Assembly (NCBI GenBank): GCA_038323615.1
Contig: JBBQHC010000009.1
Coordinates: 1-49,772, forward strand
Direction: 5' to 3'
Source: JBBKXP01 sp038323615
Lineage (GTDB): Bacteria; Pseudomonadota; Alphaproteobacteria; Rhodobacterales; Rhodobacteraceae
Length of the DNA: 49,772 nucleotides
The notes under the pieces were generated by a model. That model worked only from the letters and a program-made list of their open reading frames with translations. It did no database searches and had not been told where the DNA came from. The position numbers were made by a program, and so were the translations under genes. Shown here piece by piece: positions 25,076 through 31,650 of this stretch; positions within the stretch are counted from its first letter, which is position 1; every line of letters begins with the position of its first letter.

Positions 25076-25552
25076 ATGACCATCCGTTTGACGCCCTACG
25101 ACCCAGCCTTTGTCGCCCGCGTCCGTAGCGGCGGCACCGATGCCTATGGTCAGCCTGCCGAACGCGCCACCTCGGACGGGCAGGGCACGCCGTGCCGCTG
25201 TTGCCTGCATGACGTGCCTGCCGGTGGTGACATGCTTGTTCTCGCGGCCTGCCCGTTTCCGGCGCTGCAACCCTACGCCGAAACCGGGCCGATCTTTCTT
25301 TGCGCCGCCGATTGTGCGCCGTGGCGCGGTGACGATGTCCCGCCGATCCTGACGACTTCGCCCGACTACTTGCTGAAAGGCTATTCTGCCGATCACCGGA
25401 TCATCTATGGCACCGGGCGAGTCATTCCAGCGGAACAGATTGCGGCCTATGCAAACACACTCCTGACCGACCCCAAGGTCGCATTTGTCGACGTGCGCTC
25501 GGCCCGCAACAACTGTTTCCAGACCCGGATCCTGCGGGGCGGCATGGGTTGA
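25076..25552 (+). CDS. DUF1203 family protein
   Basis: A 158-residue cytosolic protein of the DUF1203 family, function unknown. The family pattern is clear: CRCCLHDVPAGGDMLVLAAC, PFPALQPYAETGPIFLC, the C-terminal 'VDVRSARNNCFQTRILR', and several conserved cysteines that could bind metal. I chose the ATG at 25076 with GAGG nine bases upstream rather than the ATG at 25064, which lies over that site. A terminator hairpin overlaps its stop codon. Confidence 0.85.
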   Translation: MTIRLTPYDPAFVARVRSGGTDAYGQPAERATSDGQGTPCRCCLHDVPAGGDMLVLAACPFPALQPYAETGPIFLCAADCAPWRGDDVPPILTTSPDYLLKGYSADHRIIYGTGRVIPAEQIAAYANTLLTDPKVAFVDVRSARNNCFQTRILRGGMG

Positions 25553-25562
25553 AACCCATTTT
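25544..25562 (+). terminator. Terminator overlapping the DUF1203 stop codon
   Basis: ATGGGTT-GA-AACCCAT stem (7 bp) followed by TTTT. The TGA stop (25550-25552) lies inside the stem and loop. It sits 15 bases before the stop of the convergent DUF1761 gene. Confidence 0.65.
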
Positions 25563-25577
25563 ACCCGGCCCAGCGGT

Positions 25578-25952
25578 CTAAAGCAGCCCCTGCGCCGCAA
25601 TCATCACGAACCCCGCGGCCACGACATAGCCGCCGTCGATCAGTGTCGCCCTGCCGGTTTTCTGGCTGAACAGGTCCATCCCGGCGACCAGCAGGGCCGC
25701 CGCGAGGATTGCCGCGACCGCGGTGCCCAGTGCGTCGGTCATCGCGGTCAGCCCGACCACAAGCGCGAGGGCGGCAGTGCCGGCGAATTGCACTGCCATC
25801 GCAATGACTGGCGGGCGTGGCGGCGGGACGATCGCATGGCTGCCTGACGCCCAGGCCCGCCCGAATAACAAAGGGCTGAACCAGATCATCCCCAGTGCGT
25901 AAGCCGCAATCGTCCCCACCGCCGTAGCGGCCATGTTCAGTTCGGCACTCAT
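25578..25952 (-). CDS. DUF1761 small membrane protein
   Basis: A 124-residue inner-membrane protein with four hydrophobic helices, matching DUF1761 by its N-terminal pattern (ATAVGTIAAYALGMIWFSPLLFGRAW split by a Trp-Phe-Ser-Pro turn) and late GY(V)AAGF. Function unknown. It overlaps the SRPBCC gene by 4 bases and is the last gene of the arsR-SRPBCC-DUF1761 operon. Confidence 0.85.
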   Translation of the reverse strand: MSAELNMAATAVGTIAAYALGMIWFSPLLFGRAWASGSHAIVPPPRPPVIAMAVQFAGTAALALVVGLTAMTDALGTAVAAILAAALLVAGMDLFSQKTGRATLIDGGYVVAAGFVMIAAQGLL

Positions 25953-26386
25953 TTGGCCGACAAAACGATGTCCAGCATGGCAAGAATGCTGCCCCAGCCC
26001 TTTTTGTGATTGTCGCGGCTTTCTGCCGAGGCAAAGCGGACATGGGTCAGTGTCACTTCGGTGCCGCCCTGAGCGGGTGCGAAATCCAGCGTCACCTCAC
26101 TGCCTTCGGCTGAGTGCGGACCTTGCCAGCTGAATACGATGCAACTGGGCCGGTCGATAACCCGGTAAACCCCTCCATGCGGCAAAGCATTTTCGCCGAC
26201 CTGCATGATCAGATCAAACCTTCCGCCGACTTTCGGATCGGTCGTCGCTGACGGGACGGTCATCCCTTCACCGGGGATCATGAAACGTTTCAGCATCGCC
26301 GGGTCAAGCCAGGCGTCAAACACTCGTTCGACGGGGGCGGCGATAATACGGCTGGTGGTCAGGGTCAGGTCAGGTGTCGTCGTCAA
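25949..26386 (-). CDS. SRPBCC (AHSA1-type) domain protein
   Basis: A 145-residue single-domain protein of the START/Bet v1-like superfamily, AHSA1 branch (related to Hsp90 activator Aha1 C-terminus). The start 'SRIIAAPVERVFDAWLDPAM', the middle GGRFDLIMQVG and GGVYRVIDRPSCIVFSW, and the end 'GWGSILAMLDIVL' are typical. Such proteins bind hydrophobic ligands in a cavity; the ligand here is unknown. Pairing with an ArsR-type regulator is a common arrangement. Overlaps arsR by 17 bases and DUF1761 by 4. Confidence 0.9.
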   Translation of the reverse strand: MTTTPDLTLTTSRIIAAPVERVFDAWLDPAMLKRFMIPGEGMTVPSATTDPKVGGRFDLIMQVGENALPHGGVYRVIDRPSCIVFSWQGPHSAEGSEVTLDFAPAQGGTEVTLTHVRFASAESRDNHKKGWGSILAMLDIVLSAK

Positions 26387-26723
26387 TTTCAGTCTCCTTG
26401 GTCAATATGTGATCGAGCGCCTGCAACCGCAGGTCCCAGATCGAACGCAGGCTGGCGAACCACTTGTCGACCTGGCCCAGCGGGGCCATCTGCACGGCGA
26501 TCATGTGTTCACGCCAGACCGTCGACCGGCTCACTAATCCGGCGCTCTCAAGCACTTTGATGTGCTTGGACACCGCATTGAGGCTCATCGCGAAATGCGC
26601 CGCGATGACAGTGACGTTTTGCGGGCCTTCCTGCGCGAGCAGCGTCAGGATCGCCCGCCGCGTCGGATCGCTGGTGGCCTTGAGGATCGCGCCAAGCGGG
26701 TCGGGGTCGTCTTGTTCAACCAT
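26370..26723 (-). CDS. ArsR-family winged-helix regulator
   Basis: A 117-residue helix-turn-helix repressor. The winged helix covers about residues 8-85: 'LKATSDPTRRAILTLLAQEG', then the recognition helix 'MSLNAVSKHIKVLESAGLVS'. The metal-binding ELCVCDL motif of ArsR/SmtB is absent, so it is of the subgroup that accompanies SRPBCC proteins and likely senses something other than metal. First gene of its operon; it probably represses itself and the two genes behind it. The 66 bases upstream hold A/T-rich repeats of ATGAAT (around 26726-26775) that could be its operator. Confidence 0.9.
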   Translation of the reverse strand: MVEQDDPDPLGAILKATSDPTRRAILTLLAQEGPQNVTVIAAHFAMSLNAVSKHIKVLESAGLVSRSTVWREHMIAVQMAPLGQVDKWFASLRSIWDLRLQALDHILTKETEIDDDT

Positions 26724-26789
26724 ATGGATGAATTACATGAATGCAGGCGATCAGTCAACCAAATAATTGAATGATGCAAACGGCGCGTT

Positions 26790-28175
26790 TCAAGGCGCGT
26801 CCGGGCGCGGTGGATGCGGCAATTCCGCTGGAATCGGCAAATACAAGGTCGCCACCGTGCCGATTCCCGGCGTGCTGGACATCGCCAACCCGCCGCCCGA
26901 CTGTTCGGCGAAACCCTTGACCACGGCCAGCCCCAGCCCCGACCCCTGACCCAGCCCCTTGCCGGAAAAGAACGGCTCGACCGCGCGTTGCAGGGTTGCA
27001 GGAGGCATGCCCGTGCCGCGATCCTCGACCATGATCACAGCATAGCGGCCCGGCGACGGCAGACCGCCCCACGTCAGTCGGCGCGACCGGTTCAAGGTCG
27101 TACGGTTCAGGGTCAGGTGAATGCCGCCACTGTCGCCAGAGGCGTTGCGCGCGTTGGTCAGCAGGTTAAAGACCGCGGTCTCGCACCGGGCGGCGTCGAT
27201 ATCGACAGGCGGCACCTCGGCGGTCAGGTCAGGCCACAGGGCGATGTGGCGCGGCATCAGGCCGTCGGCAACCGCGCAGACACCGGCCAGCAGCGATGAC
27301 AGATCGTGACGGGCCACGGCCATCGGCGATTTGCGCGCAAAGGACGCCAATTGTGCTGTCAAACGTGCGGCCCTGCTTGCGGCGTCATGTGCGGCATTCA
27401 GGCTGGCCCGCTGGTCGCGCGGATCGTCGGTGGCCCCGGCCAGTTCCAGATGCCCCATAACGGCTGTCAGGATATTGTTGAAATCATGCGCAATGCCCGC
27501 CGTCAGTTCGCCCACGGCTTCCAGTCGATTGGCCTGCACCATCCGCGCCACATCGGCCTCGTGTTTTCGGCTGGCGGCGAAATTGTCGCGCAAGACCGTG
27601 ATGTAATAGGCGGCGACCGGCAGCACGACAAAGACGATCGCAACCTGCGTCGCGGGCGGGCTGTCCGGGCCGGTCAGGTCGTACGCAAGGAAAAGTGCCA
27701 TGCCAGAGACCGAAACGGCATCCCAGATCATCACCGTCCGGTTGGCGCCGTGGCGGCTGACGTTAAAGATCAGCTGGGCGATCAACAGGGCTGCCGCCAC
27801 CATCCGTTCGGCGGTGCCGCCGCTAATCCACAGCAACGGCATAACCGCCATGAAAGCCAGCGCCGACACGATGTTCAGCGCCTCGGCCCAGCGTAACTGC
27901 GCCCTTGTCGCGGGCTTTTGAACCCGCAACAGGTAAAACAAATAGCCAAGATTGATCGCCAGATAGATCGCCAGCCAGACCAACAGACCCAAGACGCCCG
28001 TCAGCGCGACGAAAATCAACGTGCCCAGACAAACCGACAGATAGCGGACCGTCATTTCGACGGGCGACCCGGTGTCGGCGACGATCAGCTTATTGATCTG
28101 GGGGTAAAAATCGGCGGCGTCGGCCCCGGTTGGCGGCAGGTCACCCTGCCGCCCGGCGCTGTGATGGCGGTTCAC
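26790..28175 (-). CDS. Membrane sensor histidine kinase (orphan)
   Basis: A 461-residue kinase: six hydrophobic helices between about 45 and 195, then a HisKA domain with phospho-acceptor His230 (LTAGIAHDFNNILTAVMGH), and a HATPase_c domain with N-box FNLLTNARNA, G1 VEDRGTGMP, F-box FFSGK and G2 GQGSGLGLAVVKG. The HDFNN H-box is of the HPK4 type, which often has a receiver domain; none is present and no response regulator is adjacent. The GTG start follows the infC stop with no gap (TAG-GTG), so it is probably read through from infC; the ATG at residue 41 is an alternative start. The signal sensed is unknown. Confidence 0.88.
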   Translation of the reverse strand: MNRHHSAGRQGDLPPTGADAADFYPQINKLIVADTGSPVEMTVRYLSVCLGTLIFVALTGVLGLLVWLAIYLAINLGYLFYLLRVQKPATRAQLRWAEALNIVSALAFMAVMPLLWISGGTAERMVAAALLIAQLIFNVSRHGANRTVMIWDAVSVSGMALFLAYDLTGPDSPPATQVAIVFVVLPVAAYYITVLRDNFAASRKHEADVARMVQANRLEAVGELTAGIAHDFNNILTAVMGHLELAGATDDPRDQRASLNAAHDAASRAARLTAQLASFARKSPMAVARHDLSSLLAGVCAVADGLMPRHIALWPDLTAEVPPVDIDAARCETAVFNLLTNARNASGDSGGIHLTLNRTTLNRSRRLTWGGLPSPGRYAVIMVEDRGTGMPPATLQRAVEPFFSGKGLGQGSGLGLAVVKGFAEQSGGGLAMSSTPGIGTVATLYLPIPAELPHPPRPDAP

Positions 28176-28718
28176 CTAACGGGCAGGTCCGATCAGCATG
28201 ACCATCTGGCGGCCTTCCATCTTGGGAAAGTTTTCGATCTTGCCGACCTCTTTGGTATCCTCGGCTACCCGTTCCAGAAGCTGGCGACCCAGTTCCTGGT
28301 GCGCCATTTCGCGACCCCGAAAGCGCAGGGTAATCTTGACCTTGTCACCCTCGTCCAGGAACTTGAACACCGACCGCATTTTAACGTCGTAGTCGTTGGT
28401 GTCGGTGTTGGGGCGAAACTTGATCTCTTTGATCTCAATGATCTTTTGTTTTTTACGCGCCTCGGCCTCTTTCTTCTGCGTCTCGTATTTGAACTTGCCA
28501 AAGTCCATGATCTTGCAGACGGGCGGCACGGCGTTTGGCGAGATCTCGACCAGATCCAGACCGGCCTCTTCGGCCATCTGCATCGCGCGTTCAGGGCTGA
28601 CGACGCCGGCGTTTTCGCCGTCTGCGCCGATCAGACGGATTTCTGTGCCGCGGATACGGTCATTGATGCGGGGGCCGGTGTCACGCGCCGGGGGTGCGTT
28701 ATGAGGTCTGCGGGCGAT
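28176..28718 (-). CDS. infC: Translation initiation factor IF-3 (ATC start codon)
   Basis: Binds the 30S subunit, blocks 50S joining and proofreads the start codon. 180 residues, as in E. coli, when read from an ATC at 28718: translated MARRPHNAPPARDTGPRIN then DRIRGTEIRLIGADGENAGV, which is the normal alphaproteobacterial IF-3 N-terminus. A strict ATG search begins 45 codons too late (28583) and loses most of the N-domain. AAAAGGA (28727-28733) sits 8 bases before the ATC, with no ATG, GTG or TTG nearer in frame. E. coli infC uses AUU, which IF-3 discriminates against to control itself; ATC would serve the same feedback (inference). Confidence 0.93.
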   Translation of the reverse strand: MARRPHNAPPARDTGPRINDRIRGTEIRLIGADGENAGVVSPERAMQMAEEAGLDLVEISPNAVPPVCKIMDFGKFKYETQKKEAEARKKQKIIEIKEIKFRPNTDTNDYDVKMRSVFKFLDEGDKVKITLRFRGREMAHQELGRQLLERVAEDTKEVGKIENFPKMEGRQMVMLIGPAR

Positions 28719-28726
28719 GGTGATTA

Positions 28727-28733
28727 TCCTTTT
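28727..28733 (-). promoter_or_regulatory. Ribosome-binding site fixing the ATC start of infC
   Basis: AAAAGGA on the minus strand, 8 bases before ATC at 28718-28716. It is the only good Shine-Dalgarno match in the region and sets the non-standard start. Confidence 0.8.
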
Positions 28734-28908
28734 GGCTGTTAACTTTTGGCCTTGGCAAGTTAGTCGCGCGCGGCCCTGTGTTCAACCCGGAAAACGGCCA
28801 AATCCAGACGCGTTTGGGCATCAATTCTTGCCACTTCACAATTTCGTTGTCATCTGACATATGACGCCCAAGCCCCACAGGGGCCTGTAATATTGGAAGG
28901 ACAGGATC

Positions 28909-29430
28909 ATGAACAAGAAAGTCTTAGCTGTAATCGTCGCAGTGGTCGTCGTGATCGGCGGCTATCTTTGGTATCAAGCGGATCAAACCGCAAAGATGGA
29001 AGCTGCCGCCGCCGAGGCCGCCGCGACCGAAGCCGCAGCCGCCGAAGCTGCTGCCGCTGAGGCTGCCGCTGCCGAAGCCGCCGCTGCGGAAGCTGCTGTC
29101 GCTGAAGCTGCGGCCGCCGAAGCCGCCGCAGCGGAACAAGCCGCTGCCGATCAAGCCGCTGCCGATCAAGCCGCCGCAGACGCCGCCGCTGCTGCTGCCG
29201 CGGATACGACGGCTGCCGATGCAACCGCAACCGATCCGGTCGCTGCCGATCCCAGCACGTTGCTGACCCCCGAAGGCTTTGATGCCGATCAGGTCATCGC
29301 GCTGATTGACGGGTCAAATCTGTCCGCCCAGCAAAAGGCCACACTTTCCGGTGCTGTGCGCGTTGGCGCCAACAATCCGGCGCTGCTTGGCGCGGCGCTG
29401 GATAGCGTCAAGCTGGCGCTCGGTCTCTGA
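28909..29430 (+). CDS. Membrane-anchored Ala/Glu repeat protein
   Basis: A 173-residue protein: an uncleaved-looking N-terminal helix (residues 4-22, VLAVIVAVVVVIGGYLWYQ), then E-A-A-A-A pentapeptides (about 31-76) turning into Q-A-A-A-D units (77-92), a polyalanine/Thr/Asp linker (93-115), and a C-terminal module of about 55 residues ('LLTPEGFDADQVIALIDGSN' onward) of three or four short helices. The repeat should form a rigid helix projecting the C-terminal module into the periplasm. AAGGA lies nine bases upstream of ATG 28909. Nothing in its C-terminus is familiar. The Q-A-A-A-D unit also occurs in the OmpA-domain protein at 22873. A strong terminator follows. Confidence 0.8.
   Translation: MNKKVLAVIVAVVVVIGGYLWYQADQTAKMEAAAAEAAATEAAAAEAAAAEAAAAEAAAAEAAVAEAAAAEAAAAEQAAADQAAADQAAADAAAAAAADTTAADATATDPVAADPSTLLTPEGFDADQVIALIDGSNLSAQQKATLSGAVRVGANNPALLGAALDSVKLALGL
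28999..29202 (+). repeat. Coding repeat: EAAAA then QAAAD pentapeptides
   Basis: About nine E-A-A-A-A units (some with T or V) followed by three Q-A-A-A-D units and an alanine run. The 15-base period shows third-position variation between copies. Confidence 0.85.
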
Positions 29431-29440
29431 TCGCCTGCAC

Positions 29441-29470
29441 AGGCCTGAATGAACCCAGGCCTGAATGAAC
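29441..29470 (+). repeat. Two tandem copies of a 14-base repeat before a terminator
   Basis: AGGCCTGAATGAAC occurs at 29441-29454 and 29457-29470, period 16 bases, between the stop of the Ala/Glu repeat gene and its terminator. Function unknown. Confidence 0.7.
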
Positions 29471-29487
29471 AAGGCCAAAACTGATAA

Positions 29488-29519
29488 GGGCCGTGTCATC
29501 GACTGACACGGCCCTTTTT
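29488..29519 (+). terminator. Strong rho-independent terminator
   Basis: Perfect 11-bp stem GGGCCGTGTCA / TGACACGGCCC with a 5-base loop, followed directly by TTTTT. It ends the transcript of the Ala/Glu repeat gene, 58 bases after its stop. Confidence 0.92.
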
Positions 29520-29537
29520 CGTACGGACAACCGAAGC

Positions 29538-30377
29538 TCAGATGCCGTCGCCAACAAACGCCTTTTCGATGACGAACTCGCCCGGCTCGGAATTGGCACC
29601 CTCGTGCAGCCCCGCCAATTCCAGCAGCACCTTGAGGTCGAGGTTGAACGCCAGCGAGCCGCAGACCATCGCCCGGTCGGTGGCGGGGTCCAGCGGTGGC
29701 ACCCCCAGATCGGCAAATAACGCACCGTTTTCGATCAATGTGGTGATCCGGCCCATCCGGGGCGAGGTTTCGCGGGTGGTCGTCGGATAGTACTTTAATT
29801 TCGCCAGATTGTCGGTTCCGATCAGTTCGCCCAATATCGCGTCGCTGCGGATCGATGCGATCAGGTCGCGCCCATAGGTCAGTTCGGCCACCTCGCGACA
29901 GGTATGGGTGACGATAACCTCGTCGTAATCGGCATAGGTCTGCGGATCGCGCAGCAGGCTGGCAAAGGGGGCAATGCCGGTACCGGTCGAAAAGCAATAC
30001 AACCGTTTGCCGGGCAGCAGCGCGTCATGCACCAGTGTGCCGACGGGTTTGGGGCGCAGGATGATCTGGTCGCCGGGCTGGATATGCTGCAACCGGCTGG
30101 TCAGCGGGCCATCTGGCACCTTGATCGAATAAAATTCCAGTTCGTCGTCCCAACTGGGCGAGGCGATGGAATAGGCCCGCAGCAGGGGCCGCCCGGTGTC
30201 GCCCAGCAGCCCGATCATGACGAATTCGCCCGACCGGAATCGCAGGGTCCGCGGGCGGGCGACGCGGAACGAAAACAGCCGGTCGGTATAATGGGTCACC
30301 GCTGTCACGACTTGGGCGTCGGGCAGGGTGGGCACTTTGGCGGCGGTGTCTTGGGTCACGGGACGTTGCTCGGTCAT
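29538..30377 (-). CDS. fpr: Ferredoxin/flavodoxin-NADP+ reductase
   Basis: FAD enzyme that passes electrons between NADPH and ferredoxin or flavodoxin, cytosolic, 279 residues. FAD motif RAYSIASP, flavin-phosphate region 'VPDGPLTSRLQHIQPGDQII', NADP motif FSTGTGIAPFASLL, and the C-terminal FVIEKAFVGDGI are all of the bacterial (R. capsulatus-like) type. It lies 60 bases after DUF934 at the end of the sulfate assimilation cluster, separated by a small hairpin. Because no cysJ flavoprotein is present, it is a good candidate to feed electrons to sulfite reductase through ferredoxin (inference). Confidence 0.94.
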   Translation of the reverse strand: MTEQRPVTQDTAAKVPTLPDAQVVTAVTHYTDRLFSFRVARPRTLRFRSGEFVMIGLLGDTGRPLLRAYSIASPSWDDELEFYSIKVPDGPLTSRLQHIQPGDQIILRPKPVGTLVHDALLPGKRLYCFSTGTGIAPFASLLRDPQTYADYDEVIVTHTCREVAELTYGRDLIASIRSDAILGELIGTDNLAKLKYYPTTTRETSPRMGRITTLIENGALFADLGVPPLDPATDRAMVCGSLAFNLDLKVLLELAGLHEGANSEPGEFVIEKAFVGDGI

Positions 30378-30386
30378 GGGGTCAAT

Positions 30387-30403
30387 GGCGGCACGGGGCC
30401 GCC
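30387..30403 (-). other. Small hairpin between DUF934 gene and fpr
   Basis: GGCGGC-ACGGG-GCCGCC, a 6-bp G/C stem ten bases before the fpr start codon. No U-tract. It could reduce readthrough or translation of fpr relative to the cys genes. Confidence 0.35.
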
Positions 30404-30437
30404 CTCCGTTTAGTCGTTGAGGGGGTGGATGAAAAGA

Positions 30438-30854
30438 TCAGCCGCGCAGACGCGCCTGATAGTCGTGTGATTGCCAGTCGGCACGGACCAACCATTGCGC
30501 CGCGGGCTGGCGGCTGGCCAGATCGGCGCTGATCTCGACTTCGTCAAAACCGGACCGCCGGGCCATCGCATATTGATCGGCGATCACATGGCCACGGGCG
30601 CGCAAGCGACCCCGATAGCCAAGGCGGCGCAAAATCGCGGCAATGGTGAACCCGCGCCCATCGGAAAAGCTGGGGAAATCGACGCGGATCATCGCGAAAC
30701 AGCCCAAGCGCGCCTTAAGGTCGTCCGGGTTGCCGCTCGACGGCAAATCGACCGCCAGCCCGCCGCAATCGTTTGCTGGCAGGGTTTCGAAGGTATGAAA
30801 TCGCCCCGCCCAGTCGTCTGGCCCAAAGCCGCTATCGGTCACAATCACGCTCAT
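30438..30854 (-). CDS. DUF934 family protein of the sulfite reductase cluster
   Basis: A 138-residue protein of DUF934, known for sitting next to sulfite reductase genes and suspected of helping electron transfer or assembly; no activity is established. The family blocks 'DLPSSGNPDDLKARLGCFAM', 'RVDFPSFSDGRGFTIAAILR' and RLGYRGRLRARGHVIADQ are present. The start at 30854 is the first ATG with a purine-rich upstream sequence (GGAAAGAAG). It follows cysH by 61 bases. Confidence 0.9.
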   Translation of the reverse strand: MSVIVTDSGFGPDDWAGRFHTFETLPANDCGGLAVDLPSSGNPDDLKARLGCFAMIRVDFPSFSDGRGFTIAAILRRLGYRGRLRARGHVIADQYAMARRSGFDEVEISADLASRQPAAQWLVRADWQSHDYQARLRG

Positions 30855-30915
30855 CGCTTCTTTCCGGGGCGGAACCCCTGTCTCACTTTGCAATAACAAC
30901 TCAAAGACTCCGGCT

Positions 30916-31650
30916 TCAGGCCGCGACGCCGCCGCGGACGACCCGCCCATGCTCGAAATGGATGCCGCATTCTGCCTTGTCGGTATCGCGCCAACGTCCG
31001 GCACGTGGATCCTCGCCATCGTTGACCCGCGTCGTGCAGGGGGCGCAGCCGATCGACGGATAGCCCTTGGCGACCAGCGGATGCCGGGGCAGACGGTTCT
31101 GGGCAATGTATTCGGCGACATCGGCGGTTTCCCAATGCGCCAGTGGGTTGATCTTGATCCGCAGGTCGTCTTCGTTCTCGAAAAACTCCAACGCCGTGCG
31201 CTGCCCGCCCTGATATCGCTTGCGGCCCGTGATCCAGGAATCAAAGGGGTCAAGCGCCTTTTGCAGCGGTTCGGTCTTGCGCAGATTGCAGCAGGCGTCG
31301 GGGTCGTGCAGGTGCAGCAGCCCTTCGTTGTCATGGGTGAACACGGCATTGCGGTCAGCCCGGATCAGCCGGACATCGGCCAGATGCAACCGTTCGGTCA
31401 GTTCCATCTGATAGGTCAGGGTTTCGGCGAACAGCATTTCGGTGTCGATGAAAATCACCGGGGTGGTGCGGTCGATCACCGAAATCAGGTGCAGCAGCAC
31501 GACCGATTCGGCGCCGAAAGAGGACACCAGCGCGACCTTGCCGACAGCGGCGTCGCGCAGCGCCTTTTCCAGCACAGCGGTCGCGCCGTGGTGTTTGTAC
31601 CGGGTGTTCAGGCTCGCAACGCGGGCGTTCAGATCAGGGTCAAGCGGCAT
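30916..31650 (-). CDS. cysH: APS reductase (assimilatory, [4Fe-4S] type)
   Basis: Reduces activated sulfate to sulfite. 244 residues from the ATG at 31650. PP-loop motif SSFGAESVVLL (about 43-53); cluster cysteines Cys120-Cys121 (CCNLRKTEPL) and Cys202/Cys205 (CAPCT); catalytic Cys228 in ECGIH. The CC...CxxC set binds [4Fe-4S] and marks enzymes that use APS rather than PAPS, so no APS kinase step would be needed (family knowledge). The start overlaps the cysI stop by 11 bases. The longer upstream frame is out of family. Confidence 0.95.
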   Translation of the reverse strand: MPLDPDLNARVASLNTRYKHHGATAVLEKALRDAAVGKVALVSSFGAESVVLLHLISVIDRTTPVIFIDTEMLFAETLTYQMELTERLHLADVRLIRADRNAVFTHDNEGLLHLHDPDACCNLRKTEPLQKALDPFDSWITGRKRYQGGQRTALEFFENEDDLRIKINPLAHWETADVAEYIAQNRLPRHPLVAKGYPSIGCAPCTTRVNDGEDPRAGRWRDTDKAECGIHFEHGRVVRGGVAA

